From positions 1 through 64,000 of the forward strand of contig NZ_JBHYGG010000001.1 of assembly GCF_051859125.1 (NCBI RefSeq): DNA of 64,000 nucleotides, in the 5' to 3' direction. A program made the translations under genes and the position numbers. A model generated the notes under the pieces. It made no database searches. It was not told the origin of the DNA and worked only from the letters and a program-made list of their open reading frames with translations. Origin of the DNA: Gemmata sp051859125. GTDB taxonomy: Bacteria > Planctomycetota > Planctomycetia > Gemmatales > Gemmataceae. Positions 1 through 8,500 of the stretch are shown piece after piece (within the stretch, counting starts at the first letter, position 1; each line of letters starts with the position of its first letter).

Positions 1-48
1 CAGGCCTCTGGCCTGTGTAGGCGAACACAGGCCGGAGGCCTGTGCCAC
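1..48. repeat. REPIN-like inverted repeat, cut by left edge
   Basis: Arms 1-18 and 25-42 are inverted copies (17 of 18 pair as Watson-Crick, one G:T). Each arm is itself a small hairpin: CAGGCC-tct-GGCCTG on the left and CAGGCC-gga-GGCCTG on the right. The right arm continues with TGCCACCA, so the left arm probably began before position 1 with a complementary sequence. The element at 27495-27562 has the same two-hairpin build and the same CCACCA end, which points to a dispersed element family. Confidence 0.6.
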
Positions 49-70
49 CAGAACCAGGGGCAACACCTCG

Positions 71-86
71 CCCCCGGTCTCGGGGG
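71..86 (-). terminator. Possible terminator hairpin after glgA
   Basis: A 6-bp GC stem (CCCCCG / CGGGGG) with a GTCT loop lies about 95 nt past the glgA stop on the minus strand. There is no T-tract, so intrinsic termination is uncertain. Confidence 0.3.
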
Positions 87-179
87 AGAGGTCGCGACGA
101 GTCCGCGAGTCGCGGGTGAGGGGGTCAACCCGAACCATCGCCCCAATCACGCGGACCCATTCTGCCGCCGTTGCACAGC

Positions 180-1691
180 TCACACGAGGTTGCACACCTT
201 GCGGTACAGCGCCTCGTACATCGCGGCGCTGCGGTCCCAGCTCCAGTCCTGGGCCATCGCGGTCCGCACGATCTGCTGGAAGTCGGCCGGGCGGTCGCGC
301 ATGAGCGTGAGCGCCCACTTCACCGTTTCGTAGAGCGCGGCGGGCGTGTAGTCGCCGAACGTGAACCCGGTCGCGCGGCCGTCGGCGAGGTTCTCGACGG
401 TCGCGTTCACCACGGTGTCGGCGAGGCCGCCGGTGGTGCGGACGACGGGCGGGGTGCCGTACCGCAGGCTGTACATCTGGTTCAGCCCGCACGGCTCGTA
501 CCGGCTCGGCATCAGGAACAGGTCCGACCCGGCCTCGATGGTGTGCGCGAGCCCCTCGTTGAACCCGAGGAACAGGCCGACGCGGTCCGGGTGCCGGTCG
601 CGCAACCCCTGCAACTCGTCGTGGTACTCGCGGTCGCCGTCGCCGAGCACGACGATCTGGCACCCCAGGTCGAGGAACCCCGGGGCGGCGCTCAGCACGA
701 GGTCGATCCCCTTCTGGCCCACGAGCCGGGCGATCATGCCCAGCACGGGCGCGTCCGGGTCCTCGGGCAGGTGGAACCGGCGCTGGAGTTCGGCCTTGCA
801 CAGCGGCTTGCGGGAGAACACGGTCTCGGCCGTGTACGGGGCGACGAGGTGCCGGTCCGCGGTCGGGTCCCAGTGCTCGTAGTCGCACCCGTTGACGATG
901 CCGCTGAGCTTGGCGTGGACGCCGGCGAGGAGCCCTTCGAGGCCGCACCCAAACTCGGCCGTCTGGACCTCGCGGGCGTAGGTCGGGCTCACGGTGCTCA
1001 CCGCGTCGGCGAACACCACCCCGGCCTTCAGGAAGTTCAGGTGCCCGTGGAACTCGAGCTGGGCCGGGTTGAACAGCCACGCGGGCAGGCCGGTGAGGTT
1101 CAGCACGTCGCGGCCGAACATCCCCTGGTAGGCGATGTTGTGGATGGTGAACACCGACCGGGTCCGCTGGTACCCGCTCTGGGTGCGGTAGCCCTCCGAC
1201 AGGAACACGGGCACGAGGCCGGTCTGCCAGTCGTTCGCGTGGACCACGTCGGGCATGAACCCGAGGTGCGGGACGAGTTCCAGCACGGCCCGGGAGAAGA
1301 ACACGAACCGCTCGGCGTTGTCCGGGTAGTCGGCCTTGTACCCGCTGGGCATCGCCCGCTGGTACAGGCTCCGGCCCGTGGCCGGGTCGTCGCGCTCGAA
1401 GAACGGCTGGTGCTCGACGAGGTACACGGGCACGTCGGAGTTCGGCAGCCGCGACCGCAGTACGCGGGTCGCCAGCACGCGGCCGCCCATCGGCACCGGC
1501 AGCACGATCCCGGTGTTCTCGATCGGCACCCCGCTGCGGCGGACCGCGGTGTAGTACGGCATGACGACGGCGACCTGGTTGCCCAGTTTCGCCAGCGCGC
1601 GGGGCAGCGCCGCGGCCACGTCGGCGAGCCCGCCCGTCTTGGCGAACCCGGCCACCTCGCTCGCCGCCACCAGCACCCGCAACCCCGCCAC
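180..1691 (-). CDS. glgA: Glycogen synthase (GT5 family)
   Basis: The 503-residue product transfers glucose from ADP- or UDP-glucose to the growing alpha-1,4-glucan in cytoplasmic glycogen synthesis. The N-terminus carries the GT5 signature KTGGLADV at residues 18-25. The C-terminal Rossmann half carries YEPCGLNQMYSLRYGT and a second TGGLADTV, the usual donor-site motifs. Length is normal for bacterial GlgA. The start is GTG at 1691, preceded by a strong GGAGGGG ribosome binding site. The gene is transcribed away from the reverse-transcriptase locus. No other glycogen gene is adjacent. A long open frame on the opposite strand is a GC-rich shadow. Confidence 0.95.
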   Translation of the reverse strand: MAGLRVLVAASEVAGFAKTGGLADVAAALPRALAKLGNQVAVVMPYYTAVRRSGVPIENTGIVLPVPMGGRVLATRVLRSRLPNSDVPVYLVEHQPFFERDDPATGRSLYQRAMPSGYKADYPDNAERFVFFSRAVLELVPHLGFMPDVVHANDWQTGLVPVFLSEGYRTQSGYQRTRSVFTIHNIAYQGMFGRDVLNLTGLPAWLFNPAQLEFHGHLNFLKAGVVFADAVSTVSPTYAREVQTAEFGCGLEGLLAGVHAKLSGIVNGCDYEHWDPTADRHLVAPYTAETVFSRKPLCKAELQRRFHLPEDPDAPVLGMIARLVGQKGIDLVLSAAPGFLDLGCQIVVLGDGDREYHDELQGLRDRHPDRVGLFLGFNEGLAHTIEAGSDLFLMPSRYEPCGLNQMYSLRYGTPPVVRTTGGLADTVVNATVENLADGRATGFTFGDYTPAALYETVKWALTLMRDRPADFQQIVRTAMAQDWSWDRSAAMYEALYRKVCNLV

Positions 1692-1722
1692 GGCACCCCT
1701 CCGCCAGTGTCTCGGAACCCTT

Positions 1723-1824
1723 CGGACCAGAGGTCAGACCGTCAGAGGTCAGCGGACAGATCAGGAAGATCGACGCTCCTCGCTTCCCGCTCTTCTGTCC
1801 TCTGGAGTTCTGTCTTCTGGTCCG
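1723..1824. repeat. Degenerate dispersed repeat in glgA leader
   Basis: Arms CGGACCAGA (1723-1731) and TCTGGTCCG (1816-1824) are perfect 9-bp inverted copies. Between them CAGAGGTCAG is repeated directly at 1729-1738 and 1743-1752, and the text TCTGTCCTCTG/TCTGTCTTCTG recurs. It looks like a worn intergenic repeat and would lie in the untranslated leader of glgA. Confidence 0.4.
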
Positions 1825-1838
1825 TATTTGCAGGGGGA

Positions 1839-1868
1839 ACTATAGGCCGGGTGCCCTGCGAGTGACAG
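1839..1868 (-). promoter_or_regulatory. Candidate sigma-70-like promoter of glgA
   Basis: On the minus strand CTGTCA (1868-1863) is followed after 18 nt by TATAGT (1844-1839), a fair match to -35/-10 boxes. It would give a leader of roughly 140 nt before the GTG start of glgA. Planctomycete promoter consensus is poorly known, so this is only a candidate. Confidence 0.3.
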
Positions 1869-2093
1869 GCCAACCCGCGGAACCCGCTGTCGGAGAAACG
1901 TGTACGCGGTTCCTCACACTGTAAAAACGTGAACTACGGTGCTTGCGAACCCCCCGGAGCGGGGTTACAACACTCAAACTTTCAGCCGTCGAGGGGGCCG
2001 TCCAGCTCGTCGCTCTGCGACGGGGCGATGTTGCGTCGCCCGAGCGTTTTCCGTCTCACACGACCCGGGGAGGGCTGTTCCAGCACCGCTATC

Positions 2094-2176
2094 GGCCGGG
2101 GGCCGACGGTACCGGTTCAGGCCTGGATCAACCCCGCCGGTCGTGGTTCCTGAACCGGTACCGTCGGCCCCCGGCC
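2094..2176 (+). ncRNA. Perfect 28-bp hairpin upstream of RT locus; candidate msr-msd or leader
   Basis: Positions 2094-2121 and 2149-2176 are perfect inverted copies of 28 bp separated by a 27-nt loop. Just upstream are three short hairpins: AACCCC/GGGGTT (1949-1967), CGTCGC/GCGACG and GGGCGA/TCGCCC (about 2008-2041). Several short stems followed by one long stem is the shape of a retron msr-msd RNA. I could not find a convincing a1/a2 pair: only CGCGG..CTCAC (1905-1917) against GTGAG..CCGCG (2186-2199). Equally long inverted repeats occur elsewhere in the window, so a dispersed repeat or attenuator remains possible. The rest of the gap, 1692-2260, shows no believable gene. Confidence 0.35.
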
Positions 2177-2260
2177 GGCGGTGCCGTGAGCCCTCCGCGG
2201 GCCAGGATCGGTGGTGGACGCCCCCTCGATGTGCTGAAGGATTTCTCGCCAGAGGTTCAC

Positions 2261-5200
2261 ATGGCGGCGACGCTCACCCTCGATGACGTCCGCAAGGCGT
2301 GGGACGCCCGCGACCCGCGGCTCATCAAGCTCCTCGAACAGCTCGTCAACCAGCCGGTCCCGCGGCCGACCGCGCCGGTCCGCAACGAGGCGCCGACGTT
2401 CGACAAGTTCCTGGTGACCCTCAGGAGCTACCAGTACCGCAGCAAGACCCGCGACGAGCAGGCCCACTACCGCACCGAGACGCTCAAGGCGCTCGAAGCG
2501 GCGGACGCCGAAGTGCCTCTCGGCGACAAGCTCAAGGTCCACGAGGTCATCTACTCGCTGTGGCAGTCGAACGACGCGCTCGCCCGCGACTACCTGCTGC
2601 GGATCATCGCCACGGTCCCCGTCGCCTACGGCCCGTGGAAGGCGCTCAAGCGCATCTTCAAGGAGGCCGAGGCGAAGCACGACACCGAGGTGTACGGCGC
2701 GCTCGCGGCCCGCATCGACGCGGCCAGCGCCGGAGGCAGCGGTGGGCACGGGAAGGTGAGCGGCGCGACCCTCGCGTACTGCGCCCGCCGCGCCTGGCGG
2801 TACCTCCGCCGCGTCGCCGTGCAGCTCCCCGCGACGTACCCGGACGCCGCGTGCGACTACCTCATTAACTACGCCGACAACACGAATTGGCGGAACACCT
2901 GGGTCTTCAACCACGTCCTGTTCCACGGCACGAAGAAGTACGGCCGGAACCGGTTCCAGTTCGGGTACCGCGACGTGCCCGAGCCGACGAACCTGAAGTT
3001 CCGGGCCTACGGCGACCTGTGGAAGCGGAGCCACCGCCCGCTGTTCTCGCTCCTCGACCGGGCGAAGTCGGACGCGGTCCGGTCGTTCGCCATCGCCGCG
3101 CTGAAGACCGACTTCCGCGAGAAGCTCCGCGAGACCGAGCCCGCGTGGGTGATCCGGCTCGTCGGCGTGCCGAGCGCCGCGATCCACGAGTTCGTCGTGT
3201 GGATCTTGCAGAACGTGCCGAAGTTCGAGCAGGGCGCGTTCCGCACCCTCGGGCTGCACGAGTACGTGCTGAAGCTGTTCGACTCGCCGTCGCAGGCCGC
3301 CCGCGAGTACGCCGCGAACTACGCCCGCACCCACGCCCGCGACCTATCGATCGATGAACTCATCCGCCTCGCGAACAACGACAACGACAAGGTCCGCAAG
3401 CTCGCGTTCGACCTGCTCGGCGAGAAGGACCCGCGGACCGGCGTCGGCCTCGACGCCTGGGGCCGGCTCCTTGAAACCGAGCACGGCACCAAGTTCGCCG
3501 CCGACGCGATCACCAAGAACTTCGGCCCGAAGGAGCTGACCCCCGAGTGGTTCCAGGGGCGGCTGCTCTCGAAGAGCGGAACCGCGTTCGAGTTCGCCTC
3601 GAAGCTGCTGCCGAGGACGCACAACGTCAAGGACCTGGGCCCGGCGTTCTACCTCGCGCTGCTCCGCAAGTTCCGCCAGGGCGAGTCGAACGACGAGGTC
3701 GTCGACTACGCGGCCCACGACCTCGCCCGGCACTACGCGCTCGACGCGATCGACCCGGAGCAGCTCCGCTGGCTCGCGCTGTTCCCGCACACCGCGAACC
3801 ACGTTCTCGGGTGGGTGCAGCAGGGCAAACTCAAGGCCCAGTCGCTCGGGCTCGACTTCTGGAAGGCGGTCGCGTTCCAGCCCGACTGGGACGCCAGCGA
3901 GTGGCTGGCCGCGTTCAAGAGGGCCAACGGCCAGTGGGCGAGGGAACTGGAGTTCGACGAGGGCCGCGCCGGCACCGTGCTCAACTGGTTCCGCGACGTG
4001 CGGAAGTTCACCCCGCAGGAACTCGGGTTCGACTGGCTCATGCGGCTCGTGGCCCGGTCCGAGCCGGTGTACCACGACTTCGCCAGTGACCGGCTCATCA
4101 AGACGTTCGTCCCCGCCGACTTCGCCCCTCGGGAGTCGGGAGTCGGGAGTCGGGAGTCGGCAAAGCCGGCGGCGGTGAACCTCGCCGCCGCGACCGTGTC
4201 GTTCACCGGCAAGCTCGCCGCGATGAGCACCGCCGAGTTCGATGCCGCGGTGAAGGCCGCCGGCGGAAAGGCGGCCGCGAACGTCTCGCCGAAGCTGCAC
4301 TACCTCGTCGTCGGCGACCAGGGCTCGCCGTTCCTGGGCCAGGGCGAGAAGGGCGCGAAGCACCTGAAGGCCGAGGAGCTGAACGCCGCCGGCGCGAACA
4401 TCCGCATCATCTCCGAGTCGATGTTCCTCCGCCTCATCTCCGGCCAGTCGGTCGGGGCCGCGCCGGCCGACGCCGTCAGCGCCGGGTGCGAGCGGCTCTG
4501 GCAGTTCGTCGTCGCCCCCGGCCCGGCCGACGCGCCGGTCGCCAGGTTCGCCCGCGAGTACGTGCGGCACCACCACGCCGAGATCGGCGCGAAGCTGAGC
4601 GGCAAGCCGGTCGACCCCGGGGCAGACATCCCCGCGGCGTTCCTGTCGCTCGACCGCGTGTTCCCGCTGTTCAGCGAGACCCGCAAGCCGCTCCGCGACT
4701 TCGCCCTCGAACTCGCGGGGTACGAGTTCGCCCGGTGGAACCCCGGCGTCGACCACCTCGTCGCGATGTCCGAGATCCCGTTCATGGACGTGCGGCGGTT
4801 CGTCGCGAAGTCGCTGCTCGCCGACGACACGCCGCCGAACCGCCCGTTCCGCCTCGACGCCACGAAGCTCGAAGCCAGCGCCGTGTACCGGTTCTGCGAG
4901 TCGAACGACGAGGAGACGCGGGCGCTCGGCATGGAACTCATCAAGCGGCAGGCGCGGCTGCGGGTGCCCGAGGAGCTGTTCCGCCTGTCGGAGAGCCCCG
5001 ACCGCAAGGTGCGGGCGTTCGTGATCCGGGCACTCTGGACGGTGTACCGGGACCGCGGCGTTACGGCCGACTGGAAGCCGCCGCCCCCGCCCAAGCCGAC
5101 CGTCGGCGCAAAAGCGAAGAAGGACGCGGAGAAGGCGGCGGTGGCCCGCGGCGAGGGCGTGCCGCACAAGCCCGAGCAATGGCCGGCCCCGCGGCCGTCG

Positions 5201-5536
5201 CTCAGCGAGTTCCTCCGCCGCATCCTGTTCGAGATCCCGCCGGGCCGGCCCGAGAAGTCGCGGGACGCGGTGGACGACGGCGCCGAGCCGGGCGGCGACC
5301 CGGGCGCCGCGAAGCCCGACAAGGTGGTGAGCGTGAAGCCGCTCCCGGCCCGCCGCGCGAAGCTCGATCTCGTCGAGGTGATGCGCGACCTGGCGCTGGA
5401 GGAGAAGGCGTTCGGCGGGGGCATCCTCCCGCTGCTCGACGAGTTCATGACCTCCCGCGGGCCGAGCGAGCGCGCCGCGTGCCTCGTCGCGGTCACGCGC
5501 ATCCGGCACAAGTACCCGGAACTGAAGAAGGCGTGA
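2261..5536 (+). CDS. HEAT-repeat protein with BRCT domain (RT-locus gene 1)
   Basis: The product is 1091 residues. The N-terminal 620 or so residues are helical repeat-like (for example LIRLANNDNDKVRKLAFDLL), of HEAT type. A BRCT domain lies at about 642-735 (VSFTGKLAAMS...FLRLISG), similar in style to the BRCT domain of NAD-dependent DNA ligase. More helical repeats follow, then a Pro/Lys linker and a last helical domain. There is no obvious catalytic motif, so a scaffold or DNA-break-sensing role is inference. I chose ATG 2261, after AGAGG, because the open frame upstream only reads through the hairpin region. The gene heads a same-strand run with a propeller/HEAT protein, a SWIM protein and a reverse transcriptase. 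A 7-bp tandem repeat sits just before the BRCT domain. Confidence 0.85.
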   Translation: MAATLTLDDVRKAWDARDPRLIKLLEQLVNQPVPRPTAPVRNEAPTFDKFLVTLRSYQYRSKTRDEQAHYRTETLKALEAADAEVPLGDKLKVHEVIYSLWQSNDALARDYLLRIIATVPVAYGPWKALKRIFKEAEAKHDTEVYGALAARIDAASAGGSGGHGKVSGATLAYCARRAWRYLRRVAVQLPATYPDAACDYLINYADNTNWRNTWVFNHVLFHGTKKYGRNRFQFGYRDVPEPTNLKFRAYGDLWKRSHRPLFSLLDRAKSDAVRSFAIAALKTDFREKLRETEPAWVIRLVGVPSAAIHEFVVWILQNVPKFEQGAFRTLGLHEYVLKLFDSPSQAAREYAANYARTHARDLSIDELIRLANNDNDKVRKLAFDLLGEKDPRTGVGLDAWGRLLETEHGTKFAADAITKNFGPKELTPEWFQGRLLSKSGTAFEFASKLLPRTHNVKDLGPAFYLALLRKFRQGESNDEVVDYAAHDLARHYALDAIDPEQLRWLALFPHTANHVLGWVQQGKLKAQSLGLDFWKAVAFQPDWDASEWLAAFKRANGQWARELEFDEGRAGTVLNWFRDVRKFTPQELGFDWLMRLVARSEPVYHDFASDRLIKTFVPADFAPRESGVGSRESAKPAAVNLAAATVSFTGKLAAMSTAEFDAAVKAAGGKAAANVSPKLHYLVVGDQGSPFLGQGEKGAKHLKAEELNAAGANIRIISESMFLRLISGQSVGAAPADAVSAGCERLWQFVVAPGPADAPVARFAREYVRHHHAEIGAKLSGKPVDPGADIPAAFLSLDRVFPLFSETRKPLRDFALELAGYEFARWNPGVDHLVAMSEIPFMDVRRFVAKSLLADDTPPNRPFRLDATKLEASAVYRFCESNDEETRALGMELIKRQARLRVPEELFRLSESPDRKVRAFVIRALWTVYRDRGVTADWKPPPPPKPTVGAKAKKDAEKAAVARGEGVPHKPEQWPAPRPSLSEFLRRILFEIPPGRPEKSRDAVDDGAEPGGDPGAAKPDKVVSVKPLPARRAKLDLVEVMRDLALEEKAFGGGILPLLDEFMTSRGPSERAACLVAVTRIRHKYPELKKA
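4131..4160 (+). repeat. GGGAGTC heptamer x4 inside the HEAT-BRCT gene
   Basis: Four exact copies of GGGAGTC plus GG encode a RESGVGSRES-like linker near residues 624-634, between the HEAT region and the BRCT domain. The unit is 7 bp, so gain or loss of one copy would shift the reading frame. Confidence 0.9.
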
Positions 5537-5542
5537 CGGCCA

Positions 5543-5572
5543 CACGCCCACCCGTCGCGACGGGTGGGCGTG
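5543..5572. repeat. Perfect 30-bp palindrome between RT-locus genes 1 and 2
   Basis: The sequence from CACGCCCACCC to GGGTGGGCGTG reads the same on both strands over 30 bp. As RNA it forms a 13-bp stem with a CGCG loop in the 62-nt gap between the two big HEAT genes. It could attenuate or stabilise the mRNA. Confidence 0.75.
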
Positions 5573-5598
5573 GCGGCGAACTCACAGAGTATACCCAC

Positions 5599-8500
5599 AT
5601 GCCACCCGAGAAGTTCTTCACCTACCGCGGCGACATCCGGGCGGCCGTCGGCGTCGGCGGGAGCCTCGCGTTCGTCACCGTCCACCCCGAGGGCGTGGCG
5701 ACCGCCCTGTACTGGCTCGACGCCGACAAGCTCACGCTGCAACAGGACGACCTGAAGTTCGGGGGCACCGCGCTCGCGGCCGTCGGCAACACCGTCTACG
5801 TCGCCGGCACCGACCGAACGCTGTACGAGTGCAAGAAGGCCGTGAAGGCGCTCGCCGGGCCGTTCGCGGGCGCCATCGCCGCGGTCGTTCCCGTGTCGAA
5901 CAAGCGGCTCGCGGTCCTGCACGGCAAGCAGATCGACCTCGTCTCCGAGGCGAGCGGCGAGGTGCTTCAAACGCTCGAGTTGCCCGAGGACGGCACCTGC
6001 CTCGCGACCGACAAGACGCAGTCGTGGCTCGCGGCCGGCACGGTGAAGGGCACGGTCGTCGCGTTCGACGGGCAGGACAAGGCCGAGTTCGAGGCCGGTG
6101 AGCCGGCGAAGCTGCACGAGGGGCCCGTCACCGCGCTCATGTTCGAGCCCGAGGAGCTGCGGTTCTTCTCGGCCGGGGCCGACAACAAGCTCTACACCAC
6201 GTTCGCCCGCGGCGCGCTGGAGCCCGAGGACAAGGGCCGCGCGAACACCCACGAGGACGTGCTGACCGCGATGGTCATGGTGCCGGGCGACCGGTTCGTC
6301 ACCGGCAGCCGCGACGCGACGCTCAAGAACTGGCCGCGGGCCGGCGCGATCAAGCCGAGCACGCTGAAGGACGAGTGCGGGAAGGTCGTCGCGCTCGCGG
6401 TCGTCACCGTCTACAACCAGCCGCACCTCGCCGCGTGCTGCGACGACAACACCATCCGCCTGTTCAAGCTCGACGCCGACGGCAAGTTCCCCGACGACCC
6501 CGCGTACTTCAAGATCCACGGGGTCGCCGCGTGGGTGAAGAACGAACTCGCGCAGCAGCACGACCCGAAGCGCCGCGGGAAGGCACTGGAGACGCTCGCC
6601 GCGTGGAGGGACAACGCGAGCCTCGACACCATCGGCGAGCAGGTCACCAAAGACCCGGACCCGGCGCTGCGGCTCGCGGCGACGAAGTTGCTCATCGAGA
6701 GCAACAACCCGCGGGTCGTGAAGGTCCTCGAACGCGCCATCGGCCACGGCGACGGCAAGGTCCGCGTGCTCGCATTCGAGGGGCTGTTCAAGCCGCTCAA
6801 GCCGGACCTCGGCCCGATCGACCTCGCGCTCAAGACCGGACATCCCGATGTCGGCGTCAAGGCCGTGAAGGCGCTCGAGCCGCTCGCGAAGAAGGACGAC
6901 CAGGCACTCACCCGCCTCGTTGACGCGCTGAACGCGCAGACGTGGGACGTGCGCAAGGCGGCGCTGGCGGCGCTCGAATCGGTGTACGACGCGAAGAGCC
7001 CCGCCGCGAGCCTGACGGCCCTCACGTCGAAGCACGGCGACGTCCGCGCCGCCGCGCTCGTTCGCACCTCGGAGCGGAAACTCCTCGAAGACCCCGCGGT
7101 GCAGTCCGCGATCCGCCGCCGGCTCGAGGACGAGGACACGGGCGTCCGCAAGGTCGCGTTCCTCCTGTCGGTGACCTCGAAGCCGCTCCTCGCGAAGGTG
7201 CTGCGGGCCGGCGACCCCGAACTGAACCGCCAGATCAACGAGCTGGAGCGGGTCGACAAGCCCGACACGCCCGCGCCGCCGGTCGCGCCCGACGCGAAGG
7301 CCGCGCTCACCCCAACCGACTACGACACGCTGCTGCAGGCGACGGCGAGCCGCGCGCTCGACACGTGCTTGCGGGGCGCACGCGGGCTCGCGGTTCTCGG
7401 CGACCCGCGGGCGTTCGGGCTCCTGCTCCAACTGAGCCGCGAGGAGGACGTGAGCGCCCGCGTCGAGGTGTGCCGCGCGCTCGCGGCGCTCGACGACGAG
7501 CGCGCCGTGAACCGGCTCCGGTCGATGCTGTTCGACAAGGAGGCGAGCGTCCGCGACGCCGCGTACACCGCGCTCGCCAAGATCTTCGCGAAGACCCCGC
7601 TGTCGGTCGCCGAGTCCGGCCTGACCGCGCACGACGAGGACGTGCGCCGCCGCGGGCTCTCGACCCTGCTCGACGCGATCAAGAAGAAGAAACCGGCCGC
7701 CGCGGGCGAGCCCGGGTGGGACCTCCTCGTTCGCGCACTGAACGACAGCGCGCCGGGGGTGCGGGGCGAGGCGTTCAAGTCGGCGCTCAACCTGAAGATC
7801 GCCGGCGGCGGGGCCGACACGCTGCGGTTCGCGCTGCAATCCATTCACCCGGACGTTCGCCGCGAGGCGCTCACCGAGGTGGTCGCGCAGGAGAAGGAAG
7901 ACTGGTCGGCCCCCTTGCTGTACGAGTTCTTCAACGACGCCGACCCGGGGCTCCGCAAGGAGGCGTTCGAGTTCGCGACCAAGAAGAACAAGGAGATCCC
8001 GGTCCTCGAAACGGCGCTCGGGTCGCGGTACGCCGACGCCCGCAAGCTCGCCGTCGAGGCGCTCATCAAGAAGCACTCGAAGGCGGCCCAGCAGGTGCTG
8101 CTGCGGGCGATCGCCGACGCCGACCGCGAGGTGCGGCTGCTCGCGGTCAACGCCCTCGTCGACGACGACGCCAAGGCCGCACTGAAGGAAGCGCTGAAGT
8201 CCGAGCGGGCCGACATCCGCGTGCGCGCCGCCGCGGCGCTGGCGCACCACGGCGACCCGAGCAGCTTCGACGCGCTAAAGGAACTCGCCACCGCCCCCGA
8301 GCCGCAGTTCAAGGAGCGGGTCGGCGACTGGCTCGACGCCGCGGAACTCGCGCTCAACGGCCTCGGCGACCTCGGCGACCCGCGGGCGCTGCCGCTCGTC
8401 GCGCCGCTCATCGACTCCACGCACGCGCGGCTCCGCAAGGCGGCCGCCGGCGCGCTCGTGTGGATCGCCCGCGGTGACACCGCGGCGTCACTGCGAACCG

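Noticed and set aside
171..1865. 564-residue open frame opposite glgA
   Set aside because: Composition is that of a GC-rich shadow, with no domain; glgA on the other strand is certain.
1943..2260. N-terminal extension of the HEAT-BRCT protein
   Set aside because: The extension only translates the hairpin region; ATG 2261 with AGAGG fits better.
4300..8250. 1316-residue antisense open frame across the HEAT genes
   Set aside because: Antisense shadow of two clear HEAT-repeat genes; composition is biased to Arg, Gly, Val and Leu.
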